Assembly (NCBI GenBank): GCA_946479805.1
Contig: CAMLHP010000051.1
Span: 1 to 12,760, forward strand
Direction of reading: 5' to 3'
From: an uncultured Gemmatimonadota bacterium
GTDB lineage: Bacteria > Gemmatimonadota > Gemmatimonadetes > Gemmatimonadales > GWC2-71-9
DNA: 12,760 nucleotides
In this document: one piece after another, positions 1 through 6,428 of the stretch
Position numbering within the stretch: position 1 is the stretch's first letter
Layout: each line of letters starts with the position of its first letter
Notes under the pieces: model-generated
Database searches by the model: none
What the model was told of the DNA's origin: nothing
What the model saw: the letters and a program-made list of their open reading frames with translations, nothing else
Position numbers and translations under genes: made by a program

Positions 1-1859
1 GCCCAGGAGAGATACAGCTTGTCCTTGGCGCGAGTCAGCCCGACATAGGCCAGGCGCCGCTCTTCCTCGATGCCGTCAGGCTGCTCGGCGGCGCGCCCCA
101 GGGGAAAGAGCCCGTCCTCCATCCCCGCAAGCACCACCACCGGCCACTCCAGCCCCTTGGCCGTATGCAGCGTCATCAGCGTGACACCCCGCTCGTCACC
201 CACGTCCTTGTCGTTGGCGGAGAGCAGCGCCGCTTCAGCCAGGAAGCGCGACACCGGAGGCGCGTCGCTGTCACCGGGGGTCGCCACTTCGGACCAGTTG
301 GCCGCGCTGGCGAGCAGTTCGCGGACGTTCTCCCAGCGCTCCGCGCCCTCGGGGCCTTCTTCGAGAAGGTGCGATTCGAACGCCGTCTCCCGCAGGATCT
401 CCTCGAGCAGAACAGCAGGCGCGGCATCGGCAGCCATGGCGCCAAGCCGCGTGATCAGTGCGTGAAACCCGCGCAACGCACCGCGCACGTTGGGCCTGAG
501 CTCGGGGATCCCGTCCGCGCGGCCCGCAGTGCCCAGCAGCGAGCGCTTCCAGGTTGCGGCCGTTTCGGTCAGGATGGCGAGGCTCGAAGGACCCAGCCCG
601 CGGCGGGGCGTGTTGACCGCGCGAAGGAACGCTTCGTCGTCGGACGGGTTGGACACCAGCCGGAGGTAGGCCAGCACGTCCCTCACCTCGCGCCGGTCGT
701 AGAAGCTGATGGCGCCAATCAGGCGATACGGCATTCCCGCGCGCCGGAGCGCTTCCTCAAAGGCGCGTGACTGGGCGTTGGTTCGGTACAGCACCGCCAT
801 GTCCTCGAGGGCCCAGTCCCCCGCCGCACGGCGGCGCTCCAGCTCACGCACCACCCACTCCGCTTCATCCCTCTCGTCGGCCGCTGCCACCAGCGTCAGC
901 AACTCGCCTCCGGCGCGGCGGGTATGCAGCGTCTTGCCTATGCGGCCGCTGTTCTCGGCGATCACCGCGTTGGCTGCCGCAAGCACCGCGCTGGTGGAAC
1001 GGTAGTTCTCCTCCAGTCGCACGAGAGTGGTACCGGGAAAGTCCCGCTGGAAGTCGCGCATGTTGCGGACGTCGGCTCCGCGCCAGCCGTAGATGCTCTG
1101 GTCGTCGTCGCCCACCGCGGTGACGTTGCCGTGGCCCCCGAGCAGCCGCACCAGCTCGTACTGGGCCTTGTTGGTGTCCTGGAATTCGTCCACCAGCACG
1201 AACTGGAACTTGTGGCTGTAGTACGCCAGCCGGTCGGGGTGCTCCCGGAAAAGCGTGAGGGGATGGAGCAGAAGGTCGTCGAAGTCCATGGCGTTCGCTG
1301 CAAGAAGCGCAGGGCCGAGCGCGGCATGGATCTCGGCTGCCACCTGGACCACCCGGTCGAACACATGAGCGGCCTTCAGCGTCTCGGGGTCCTGCATCCG
1401 GTTCTTGGCACTCGAGATGATCCCCTGGATGGCGCGCGGCGCGAACAGCTTCGGTGGATGCCCCCGCTGCTCCAGAAGCCGCTTCACCAGTGCCAGCGAA
1501 TCGTCCTGGTCGTAAATGCTGAACCGCGAGGTGAAGCCGAGCCGCGGAGCCTCCCGCCGGAGCAACCGGGCGCTGAGGGAATGGAACGTGCCGATCCAGA
1601 GCCCGGACGGGTCTCGATGCAGCAAGCGGCCGATTCGCTCCTTCATCTCGCCGGCCGCCTTGTTGGTGAACGTCACCGCGAAGATCCGGTCGGGCGGCAC
1701 TCCGTGGCGCTCGATCAGGCTGGCGATCCGGGTGGTCAGCACCCGGGTCTTTCCCGACCCCGCACCAGCCAGCACCAGCAGCGGGCCGTGGACGTGCTCC
1801 ACCGCCTCGCGCTGGGGCGTGTTCAGCGAGCCCAGCCAGTCCACACCGTGATCGGTCAC
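1..1859 (-). CDS. uvrD: UvrD/PcrA-type DNA helicase (partial, C-terminus beyond window)
   Basis: Superfamily 1A 3'-5' DNA helicase, an ATP-driven motor used in nucleotide-excision and mismatch repair and in clearing replication obstacles. My reading of the reverse strand gives about 619 codons in one unbroken frame. The motifs appear in canonical order: LNTPQREAV (Q motif), AGAGSGKT (Walker A), LVDEFQDTN (Walker B), AVGDDDQSIYGWRGA (motif III), LEENYRS (motif IV), TLHTAKGLEW (motif V) and RRLAYVGLTRAKDK (motif VI). The window edge falls just after motif VI, so roughly the last 100 residues of a usual 720-740-residue PcrA/UvrD are missing; whether they carry the RNA-polymerase-binding tail cannot be seen. 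The start is GTG at 1859, inside a GTGA overlap with the stop of the upstream histidine kinase, which suggests translational coupling. Family assignment is firm; UvrD versus PcrA versus Rep naming is not settled by sequence alone. Confidence 0.95.
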   Translation of the reverse strand, partial: MTDHGVDWLGSLNTPQREAVEHVHGPLLVLAGAGSGKTRVLTTRIASLIERHGVPPDRIFAVTFTNKAAGEMKERIGRLLHRDPSGLWIGTFHSLSARLLRREAPRLGFTSRFSIYDQDDSLALVKRLLEQRGHPPKLFAPRAIQGIISSAKNRMQDPETLKAAHVFDRVVQVAAEIHAALGPALLAANAMDFDDLLLHPLTLFREHPDRLAYYSHKFQFVLVDEFQDTNKAQYELVRLLGGHGNVTAVGDDDQSIYGWRGADVRNMRDFQRDFPGTTLVRLEENYRSTSAVLAAANAVIAENSGRIGKTLHTRRAGGELLTLVAAADERDEAEWVVRELERRRAAGDWALEDMAVLYRTNAQSRAFEEALRRAGMPYRLIGAISFYDRREVRDVLAYLRLVSNPSDDEAFLRAVNTPRRGLGPSSLAILTETAATWKRSLLGTAGRADGIPELRPNVRGALRGFHALITRLGAMAADAAPAVLLEEILRETAFESHLLEEGPEGAERWENVRELLASAANWSEVATPGDSDAPPVSRFLAEAALLSANDKDVGDERGVTLMTLHTAKGLEWPVVVLAGMEDGLFPLGRAAEQPDGIEEERRLAYVGLTRAKDKLYLSW

Positions 1860-3043
1860 GCCCTGGCTTCCGTCAGCGGGATGCGCATGACGAATGATGC
1901 GCCTTCCTCGGTGGATTCAAGCAGCAGTTCCCCTCCATGTGCGTCCTCCACGACACGCCGCGCCAGCGCCAGTCCAATCCCCCAGCCACCAGCCTTGCTG
2001 CTGATGCCAGGCTCGAACAGCGAGCGCCGGATGTCGCGCGGGACTCCCGGGCCGTCATCCTGCACCCGCAGTTCAGCCCACCCATCGGGGCCCAGCCCCG
2101 CGGATATGACGATCTCGCCCTGGCGTCCCTGCAGGGCATCGATGGCGTTCTTGACCAGCGCCTCCAGCGTCCATTCGAGCAGCACGATGTCCCCGGTGAT
2201 GACCGGACCGGCGCCCGGCGCCTCCACCCGGAGTTCTATGGGGTTTGCACGCCGCGGCAGCCGCGTCTGGTAGTACGCGGCTACACGGCCGGCCAACGCA
2301 CCGAGCGATACGGGCTCTCTCCGGGCCGGATTGCCTATGCGCTCGAACCGCTTGGCCACGCGATCGAGCCGCTCCGCGTCTGCCTGCAGGTGCGCCGCGA
2401 GCTGATCCGGAGGCGTGACTGCGGGCGAGCGGAGCGACTCGATCCACCCCTGCATGCTGGTGAGCGGCGTACCCATCTGGTGGGCAGCCTCGCGGGCCAT
2501 CGCCACCCAGAGGCGGTCACGCTGGGCATTCATGGCGTTGCGATACGCGAAGACCGCCACCGCGACCATGAGCACAATCGCCAGCGCTTGCATCACGCCC
2601 AGCCATGCGAGCTGGCGCTGGGCCGGCAGCGCGCCGTAATGGATCCGCTGGCCGGTGAGCGAGTCGAGCAGGGGCGAGAACTCGCGGTCCAGGCGGGCGA
2701 CGAACACCTGCAGGCGGGGGTCGTCCAGCGGCAGCTCGGCGAGGCCAGGCGGCAGGTTGTCGGCGGCAGTAACCCGCCCGGCGGAATCGGTCAGCACCAG
2801 AGGCATCCCGCGCTGGCGCACCTGGGCGCCGAGCTGGAGCAGCGCCCCACCTTCCGCCCCTGGCTCGGGATTGTTGAGGCCGGAGAACACGCCCGAGTAG
2901 AGCTGGCTCATGGACCGCGCATCGTCCTGGAAGTGGCGCGCGACCAGCCATGCGGTGCCGGCGCTCAGGCCGGCAAGGAGTGCCACCAGAAGAACGGCGG
3001 CAGTGGGAGCAAACCGCCGGGCGGCGCGCACGCGCCTAGGCAC
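1856..3043 (-). CDS. Membrane sensor histidine kinase (orphan)
   Basis: Two-component sensor kinase of 395 residues. A first membrane segment lies at about residues 12-35. A roughly 110-residue, presumably periplasmic sensor region follows (about 37-145) that I do not recognise, then a second membrane segment at about 146-167. The dimerisation/phosphoacceptor region carries the H-box AAHQMGTPLTS with H188. The HATPase_c domain shows the N-box ALVKNAIDAL (N299), the G1 box QDDGPGVP, the F-box LFEPGIS and the G2 box GGWGIGLALAR, so ATP binding and autophosphorylation look intact. HQ[ILM]GTP is a known variant of HE[LI]xTP. The GTG start at 3043 overlaps the serS stop by 8 nt and the stop overlaps the helicase start by 4 nt. 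No response regulator lies in the window, so the partner and signal are unknown. Confidence 0.9.
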   Translation of the reverse strand: MPRRVRAARRFAPTAAVLLVALLAGLSAGTAWLVARHFQDDARSMSQLYSGVFSGLNNPEPGAEGGALLQLGAQVRQRGMPLVLTDSAGRVTAADNLPPGLAELPLDDPRLQVFVARLDREFSPLLDSLTGQRIHYGALPAQRQLAWLGVMQALAIVLMVAVAVFAYRNAMNAQRDRLWVAMAREAAHQMGTPLTSMQGWIESLRSPAVTPPDQLAAHLQADAERLDRVAKRFERIGNPARREPVSLGALAGRVAAYYQTRLPRRANPIELRVEAPGAGPVITGDIVLLEWTLEALVKNAIDALQGRQGEIVISAGLGPDGWAELRVQDDGPGVPRDIRRSLFEPGISSKAGGWGIGLALARRVVEDAHGGELLLESTEEGASFVMRIPLTEARA

Positions 3044-4319
3044 GGGGGGTTAGGCGATCCCGTCCGAGATACGGCACCAGCGCATCCGGCACCCTCACAG
3101 ACCCGTCAGGCTGCTGGTTGTTCTCCAGCAATGCGACAATGGTCCTGGGAAACGCCACGCCGGAAGCGTTGAGGGTATGCACGAACTCGGGCCGCTCGCC
3201 CGGTGCGGGCCGGAACCTGAGTGAAGCACGACGGGCCTGGAAATCGGTGAAGGTGCTCGCACTCGAAGCCTCGAGCCAGGTGCCTACTCCCCCGGCCCAC
3301 ACCTCCAGGTCCCAGGTGCGCGCTGCGGCAAACCCGGTGTCGCCTGCGGCGAGCTCGAGTACCCGGTACGGGATCTCGAGCCGCTGCAACACGGCCTCGG
3401 CATGGCGGCAGATTACCTCGTGCTCGGCTTCGCTGGTGTCGGGCCGCACCAGCCGCACCAGCTCCACCTTGTCGAACTGGTGCACCCGGATCAGCCCCCG
3501 GGTGTCCTTGCCGTGCGCACCGGCCTCACGCCGGAAGCAGGGCGTCCACGCGACGTAAGTCACCGGCAGCTGGGCGCCGTCCATGATCTCGTCGCGATGG
3601 AGATTGGTCACCGGTACTTCGGCGGTTGGCACCAGGAACAGGTCATCAGCAGCGGACAGGTAGAGCTCGTCCTCGAACCTGGGGAGCTGCCCGGTGCCGG
3701 TCATTGTTTCGCGGTTGACCAGGAAAGGCGGCGCTATCTCGGTATAGCCGTGCTCGCCGGTGTGAAGGTCGAGCATGAAATTGGACAGGGCGCGTACCAG
3801 CCGGGCGCCCATGCCAGTGAAGACCGGGAACCCGGAGCCGGTAACCTTCGCGCCACGAGCCAGGTCAAACAGCCCCAGCGATTCACCCAGCTCCCAATGG
3901 GGCCGGGGCGCAAAATCAAACGCGGGCTTGCCGCCCCATTCTCGCAGCACCCGGTTGGCATCGGCGCCGCCGTCGGGGACAGCCGGGTGCGGAAGGTTGG
4001 GCACCTGCAGCGCCTCGAATTCGAGCCGCTGGTCCAGTTCCCGCGCGGTGGCATCGAGTGCCCGCGCCTCCTCGGCCGAGGCCTTGAGTGTTGCCAGCAG
4101 GTCGTCTGCGGGCTCACCCGCCTTCTTCCGGCGGGCGACTTCCTCGCTGGCAGTGTTGCGTTCCGCCTTCAGGGTTTCCGAGCGAAGCAAGGCCTCGCGG
4201 CGCTCGCGGTCGAGAGACAGCAGCCTCTTCACCAGCGCGTCAATGGCGGGATCGCCGCGCCGCGCGAGCGCGGCGCGAACCGCCTCCGGCTCCTGGCGCA
4301 GGCGCTTCAGGTCTATCAC
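3036..4319 (-). CDS. serS: Seryl-tRNA synthetase
   Basis: Class II aminoacyl-tRNA synthetase that charges tRNA-Ser (and tRNA-Sec where present) in the cytoplasm. The protein is 427 residues, the usual family length. The N terminus IDLKRLRQEPEAVRAAL is the typical SerRS opening. It leads into a charged, Ala/Glu/Arg-rich segment (about residues 25-105) that forms the tRNA-binding coiled coil. The catalytic domain shows the motif 2 region CFRREAGAHGKDTRGLIR followed by HQFDKVEL, and motif 3 as LNASGVAFPRTIVALLENNQ. I chose the GTG at 4319 because it places the start exactly at the conserved N terminus. An upstream in-frame ATG at 4466 would add 49 low-complexity residues lying over the preceding gene in another frame. 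The gene starts 7 nt after the lipoprotein stop and its TAG overlaps the kinase start. No clear Shine-Dalgarno precedes it, so coupling to the upstream gene is likely. Confidence 0.96.
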   Translation of the reverse strand: MIDLKRLRQEPEAVRAALARRGDPAIDALVKRLLSLDRERREALLRSETLKAERNTASEEVARRKKAGEPADDLLATLKASAEEARALDATARELDQRLEFEALQVPNLPHPAVPDGGADANRVLREWGGKPAFDFAPRPHWELGESLGLFDLARGAKVTGSGFPVFTGMGARLVRALSNFMLDLHTGEHGYTEIAPPFLVNRETMTGTGQLPRFEDELYLSAADDLFLVPTAEVPVTNLHRDEIMDGAQLPVTYVAWTPCFRREAGAHGKDTRGLIRVHQFDKVELVRLVRPDTSEAEHEVICRHAEAVLQRLEIPYRVLELAAGDTGFAAARTWDLEVWAGGVGTWLEASSASTFTDFQARRASLRFRPAPGERPEFVHTLNASGVAFPRTIVALLENNQQPDGSVRVPDALVPYLGRDRLTPRA

Positions 4320-4326
4320 GGGATTG

Positions 4327-4875
4327 TCAGCGTTCGGGGATGCCCGGCTCGAGGCCGACGTATCCGCAGTTCTCGTTGACCAGAAACTCGAAGGTGACCG
4401 TCCGCGCCACCGGGTCGAGGGCCAGGATCCGGAGCTTGCCATAAAGCGGAACGCCCAGTCCCCCACACACCACGCGGGAACGCGCGGCGTATACCTGGCC
4501 CTCAGCTATCGCGATCGTGTCCCGGGTCAGGAAGCCCTCGAGCGGTGCGACGTCCAGCTCGCCGAACTGTTCTTCGCTGATGGCCAGTCCCGGCTGCAGC
4601 CCGCCACCTTCGTTGATCTGGAGCGCCGCGCGGGGCAGGAACACCGGACCGGACTCGTACTGGTCGAACGCGAAGTCGAAGTCGATGCTCAGGTCGGTGC
4701 GAATGGGCTGACCGGCCGAGACCGAGAACGCGCTGGCCTGGGCGATGGGAGTTCCGGTCAGGGCCGCGACGGTGGCGGTGTCCACCACGTTGGCGATCTG
4801 GGCATCGGAGAGATCGTTCAGATCGCCGCAGGCGACAAGGGCCAGCGCGGCGGCGACAAGGGCTGGGAGGCGCAT
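4327..4875 (-). CDS. Putative lipoprotein of unknown function
   Basis: A 182-residue protein with a type II signal peptide: MRLP, a hydrophobic run, then the lipobox LVAC with the lipidated cysteine at residue 16, followed by GDLND. The Asp at +3 gives no clear sorting call. The mature part is acidic and rich in short hydrophobic stretches that read like beta strands. Two further cysteines (C137 in VVCGG and C170 in NENCGYVG) could form a disulphide outside the cytoplasm. I do not recognise a family. The ATG at 4875 is the only sensible start, because the signal peptide begins there. It is the first gene of the run leading into serS, and a candidate promoter sits directly in front of it with no visible ribosome-binding site. 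Export and lipidation are well supported; function is unknown. Confidence 0.8.
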   Translation of the reverse strand: MRLPALVAAALALVACGDLNDLSDAQIANVVDTATVAALTGTPIAQASAFSVSAGQPIRTDLSIDFDFAFDQYESGPVFLPRAALQINEGGGLQPGLAISEEQFGELDVAPLEGFLTRDTIAIAEGQVYAARSRVVCGGLGVPLYGKLRILALDPVARTVTFEFLVNENCGYVGLEPGIPER

Positions 4876-4884
4876 GAGTGCCGA

Positions 4885-4913
4885 AGGTTAAGGGCCTGCC
4901 GGATAGCGGTCAA
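4885..4913 (-). promoter_or_regulatory. Candidate sigma70-type promoter, lipoprotein-serS-kinase-helicase run
   Basis: On the minus strand TTGACC (4908-4913; five of six matches to TTGACA) is followed after exactly 17 nt by TAACCT (4885-4890; three of six to TATAAT, with the first two and last bases kept). The expected start point, about 7 nt downstream, is near 4876-4878, at or within a few bases of the ATG at 4875. This would give a leaderless or nearly leaderless mRNA, which fits the absence of a Shine-Dalgarno sequence. The -10 is weak, so the call is tentative. Confidence 0.4.
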
Positions 4914-4927
4914 CTCGCCATCATTTC

Positions 4928-4956
4928 TTGACTTCGCTCTGTGCGGCTCCTACGTT
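4928..4956 (+). promoter_or_regulatory. Candidate sigma70-type promoter, Roadblock-manC operon
   Basis: TTGACT (4928-4933) and TACGTT (4951-4956) are separated by 17 nt. The -35 matches five of six consensus bases and the -10 three of six (first two and last). The predicted start point near 4963 leaves a leader of about 32 nt before the ATG at 4995. It lies back to back with the divergent lipoprotein promoter, 14 bp apart, so a regulator binding here could affect both gene runs. Confidence 0.4.
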
Positions 4957-4994
4957 CCCGCTGCCTTCGCACCCCGTCTCGGAGTTCCCGGAAC

Positions 4995-5345
4995 ATGCCA
5001 GGATTGAGCGCTACCATTCGTGCCCTCGCAGCTCGCCCGGGGGTGCGCCGCGTTGTGGTGGCAAGTCCCGACGGACTGCCGGTGGAATCAGCCGGACAAG
5101 AGGGTGACGCCGAAGCCCTCGCAGCGCTCACGAGCGTATTCACAAGGCCGGCCGAGCTGCTCGTCGCCGAAGCTGGCGGGAGCGGCCTGGCCCGCGCAGT
5201 GCTCGAGTTCGAGGGCGGGTTTGCCCTGCTGGGCGCGGTGCGCGGCGGCAACTGGCTGGTGCTGCTCGTCTCCGAAGACGCGGACGTCGGCGAGATCCTC
5301 TTCGAGCTTCGCCAGCAGGGACCCGAACTCGCTTCTCAGCTGTGA
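4995..5345 (+). CDS. Roadblock/LC7-domain protein
   Basis: A 116-residue single-domain protein of the Roadblock/LC7 superfamily. The family includes MglB-like partners and GTPase-activating proteins of small Ras-like GTPases, and other bacterial signalling or scaffold dimers. Diagnostic stretches are GVRRVVVASPDGLPVES (strand-turn with the DGLP signature), the following helix DAEALAALTSVF, and the C-terminal VLLVSEDADVGEILFELR pattern. The start is placed at ATG 4995, preceded by GGAG at 4981-4984. The frame is also open from a GTG at 4941, but that would add 18 Arg/Ser-rich residues and overlap the candidate promoter. No MglA-type GTPase is in the window. It is the first gene before manC, 54 nt upstream. 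Fold assignment is good; the biological partner is unknown. Confidence 0.8.
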   Translation: MPGLSATIRALAARPGVRRVVVASPDGLPVESAGQEGDAEALAALTSVFTRPAELLVAEAGGSGLARAVLEFEGGFALLGAVRGGNWLVLLVSEDADVGEILFELRQQGPELASQL

Positions 5346-5399
5346 CCGGCTGCGAGACCACCTCGTGCTTTCCTGCATCACGATGAACTCCTTCAGCTC

Positions 5400-6428
5400 A
5401 TGAAGTGGGGTGTTCTCCTCGCGGGCGGATCCGGTACCAGGTTCTGGCCGCTCAGCACGCCATCCAATCCCAAGCAGCTGCTGCCACTGGCAGGCGGGCA
5501 GTCCACGGCGGAAGCCGCGGTCGCCCGGCTCGAGGGCCTGATCCCGAAGGAACGCCTGCTGGTGGTGACCGGGGCCGCGCTCGCGCCGAGGCTCGCCGAA
5601 GCCCTCGAGATTCCGCCCGGAAACATGCTGGTCGAGACGCGCGCCGCATCCACCGGGCCCGCGCTGATCTGGGCATCGCTTGAAGCCGCACGCCGCGATC
5701 CCGAGGCCGAAGTACTCTCGATGCACGCGGACTGGGCCATCGCCGACGTGGACGCCTTCCGCCGGACCGCCAACCTGGCGCTCGACGCAGCGCGGACTCA
5801 TGACCGGCTGGTGACGGTCGGCATGGTGCCGTCGCGGCCGGAGACCGGTTACGGGTACATCGTGCCCGGTGCGCCGCTGGACGACTCGGCGCGCAACGTG
5901 GCACGATTCCAGGAGAAGCCCGACGCCGCGACTGCGCTGGACCTGATGGCCGCCGGGGCCCTGTGGAACAGCGGGCTCTTCGCATGGACCGTGTCCCGCC
6001 TCAGGGAGGAGGTAACCCAGCACACGCCTGAGGTCGCGCCCCACCTTCCGCTGCTGGACCAGGGCCGGGTAGAGGAGTTCTTTGCCGAACTTTCCCCAGT
6101 ATCAATTGACGTCGGCGTCCTTGAGCGGAGCCGCCGCGTGGCCGTGGTCCGGGGCGCGTTCACGTGGGACGACATCGGTACCTGGGAAGCGCTGACCCGG
6201 GTGAGGCCCAACGATCCAGCTGGTAACGTCGTGGTCGGGCCCGGCTTCGCCCACGAGTCGAGCGATTGCATCCTGTGGAGTTCGGGCGATCCCATAATTG
6301 CGAGCCAGGTGCAGGACCTCATAGTAGTGCACGCGAACGGCCGGATCCTGGTCATGCCGCGCGAGCGATCGGGTGACATCAAGAAGCTGCTCGACGTGCT
6401 GCCTCCCGATCTCCGCGACCTGCCATGA
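5400..6428 (+). CDS. manC: Mannose-1-phosphate guanylyltransferase
   Basis: Makes GDP-mannose from GTP and mannose-1-phosphate in the cytoplasm, the precursor for mannose-, fucose- and rhamnose-type surface glycans. At 342 residues this is the short, monofunctional form without a fused phosphomannose isomerase domain. Visible signatures are LLAGGSGTRFWPLS (6-19, nucleotide-binding loop), NPKQLLPL (23-30), ETGYGYI (148-154), FQEKP (170-174), WNSGLFAW (189-196), SIDVGVLER (235-243) and FTWDDIGTW (254-262). The usual LP-A/S-D-H segment reads SMHADWAI here: the metal-binding Asp (D111) is kept but the following His is Trp. The start at ATG 5400 lacks a clear Shine-Dalgarno; the signature starts six residues in, so no upstream extension is needed. 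The TGA overlaps the next ATG by 4 nt (ATGA). Substrate preference for mannose-1-P is inferred from the family. Confidence 0.92.
   Translation: MKWGVLLAGGSGTRFWPLSTPSNPKQLLPLAGGQSTAEAAVARLEGLIPKERLLVVTGAALAPRLAEALEIPPGNMLVETRAASTGPALIWASLEAARRDPEAEVLSMHADWAIADVDAFRRTANLALDAARTHDRLVTVGMVPSRPETGYGYIVPGAPLDDSARNVARFQEKPDAATALDLMAAGALWNSGLFAWTVSRLREEVTQHTPEVAPHLPLLDQGRVEEFFAELSPVSIDVGVLERSRRVAVVRGAFTWDDIGTWEALTRVRPNDPAGNVVVGPGFAHESSDCILWSSGDPIIASQVQDLIVVHANGRILVMPRERSGDIKKLLDVLPPDLRDLP

Noticed and set aside
924..2273. Long plus-strand open frame (449 codons) over the helicase and kinase genes
   Set aside because: It runs antisense to well-supported helicase and kinase sequence, shows no recognisable domain, and is explained by high GC removing stop codons.
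1937..3172. Long plus-strand open frame (411 codons) over the kinase gene
   Set aside because: Antisense to a kinase with all catalytic boxes; Arg/His/Gly/Pro-rich translation without motifs.
4320..4466. N-terminal extension of serS to an upstream ATG at 4466
   Set aside because: It would overlap the lipoprotein gene in another frame and add 49 residues before the conserved SerRS N terminus; the GTG at 4319 fits the family length.
5383..5403. Six-codon mini-ORF ending in an ATGA overlap with the manC start
   Set aside because: It lacks a ribosome-binding site and its frame is simply open across the Roadblock gene; chance is the simpler explanation.
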